Source of the DNA: a bacterium
GTDB lineage: Bacteria; Myxococcota_A; UBA9160; SZUA-336
Length of the DNA stretch: 45,113 nucleotides
NCBI GenBank assembly: GCA_024226335.1
Contig: JAAELY010000348.1
Location: forward strand, 1-45,113
Direction: 5' to 3'
Positions 44,980 through 45,113 of the stretch are shown in pieces; position 1 is the first letter of the stretch, and the number at the start of each line of letters is the position of its first letter. The position numbers and the translations under genes were made by a program. The notes under the pieces were generated by a model. That model saw only the letters and a program-made list of their open reading frames with translations, had not been told where the DNA came from and ran no database searches.

Positions 44980-45113
44980 GGAATCTCTGCACAGGGAGGA
45001 TTCGAGCGAGAAGCGGGAGTCGCCGCCTGAGCAAGAAGCGTGATCCGATCGCAGATCCGTAGATCTGCAGAGGGTCGCGCGACGCAGCGCAGGCGGATGC
45101 ATCGCGCTTCGCA
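44980..45113. other. Right-edge intergenic sequence with a small hairpin
   Basis: 134 bp without a gene. GCAGATC (45051-45057) pairs perfectly with GATCTGC (45062-45068) around a 4-nt loop; no T-run follows, so it is at best a weak terminator of the taurine operon. Confidence 0.4.

Overview
The window is about 60% GC and densely coded on both strands. It reads like a Gram-negative, at least partly aerobic environmental bacterium. The evidence is many Sec/lipobox signals, a PEP-CTERM protein, AcnB-type aconitase, GTP-dependent PEP carboxykinase, and a long list of oxygenases and detoxification enzymes. A deltaproteobacterium-like (Myxococcota/Binatota-type) lineage would fit, but this is inference and no rRNA or other marker gene is present. 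I saw no tRNA, rRNA or CRISPR array.

Layout. (1) 1-433: the left end of an IS21-family element runs off the window edge; it has landed in a degenerate helix-turn-helix (transposase-like) remnant. (2) 434-6922: cell-envelope genes. A secreted transglutaminase-like protein is coupled to a lipoprotein; these are followed by an exported TPR/MORN protein, a Sel1-repeat lipoprotein and a small Cys-rich lipoprotein. (3) 7073-17921: pckG, a C-type-lectin PEP-CTERM protein, a HExxH metallopeptidase whose lipoprotein N-terminus sits in another frame, a small membrane-anchored protein, a Baeyer-Villiger-type monooxygenase, a truncated esterase remnant, acnB and a divergent LysR regulator. (4) 17944-23315: a compact five-gene operon (TetR-hpaE-hpaD-hpaG-hpaB) for aromatic meta-cleavage, with a clear TetR operator in front. 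(5) 23379-26501: an unusual glycyl radical enzyme with an SCP2-like N-terminal domain and no activase nearby. (6) 26580-35598: a membrane-anchored surface protein, an epoxide hydrolase, a DUF2461 protein, a DUF3604 + sulfatase pair, a GST, and a nitronate monooxygenase-like + enoyl-CoA hydratase pair. (7) 35862-39101: an exported FMN alpha-hydroxyacid oxidase carrying a CxxCH motif, then a GST-P450 pair. (8) 39142-44979: a taurine-dissimilation locus (xsc divergent from tpa-ackA) whose plus-strand operon continues into an NTF2-like and a PPOX-fold gene, then a His-rich exported protein.

How the genes work together. Two carbon routes are visible. In the first, 4-hydroxyphenylacetate-type aromatics would be hydroxylated (HpaB), ring-cleaved (HpaD), oxidised (HpaE) and decarboxylated/isomerised (HpaG). 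In the second, taurine would be transaminated (Tpa), split to acetyl phosphate and sulfite (Xsc), and the acetyl phosphate used to make ATP (AckA). AcnB and PckG supply TCA cycle and gluconeogenic functions. The P450, GSTs, BVMO, epoxide hydrolase, NMO and sulfatase suggest broad use or detoxification of hydrophobic or xenobiotic compounds.
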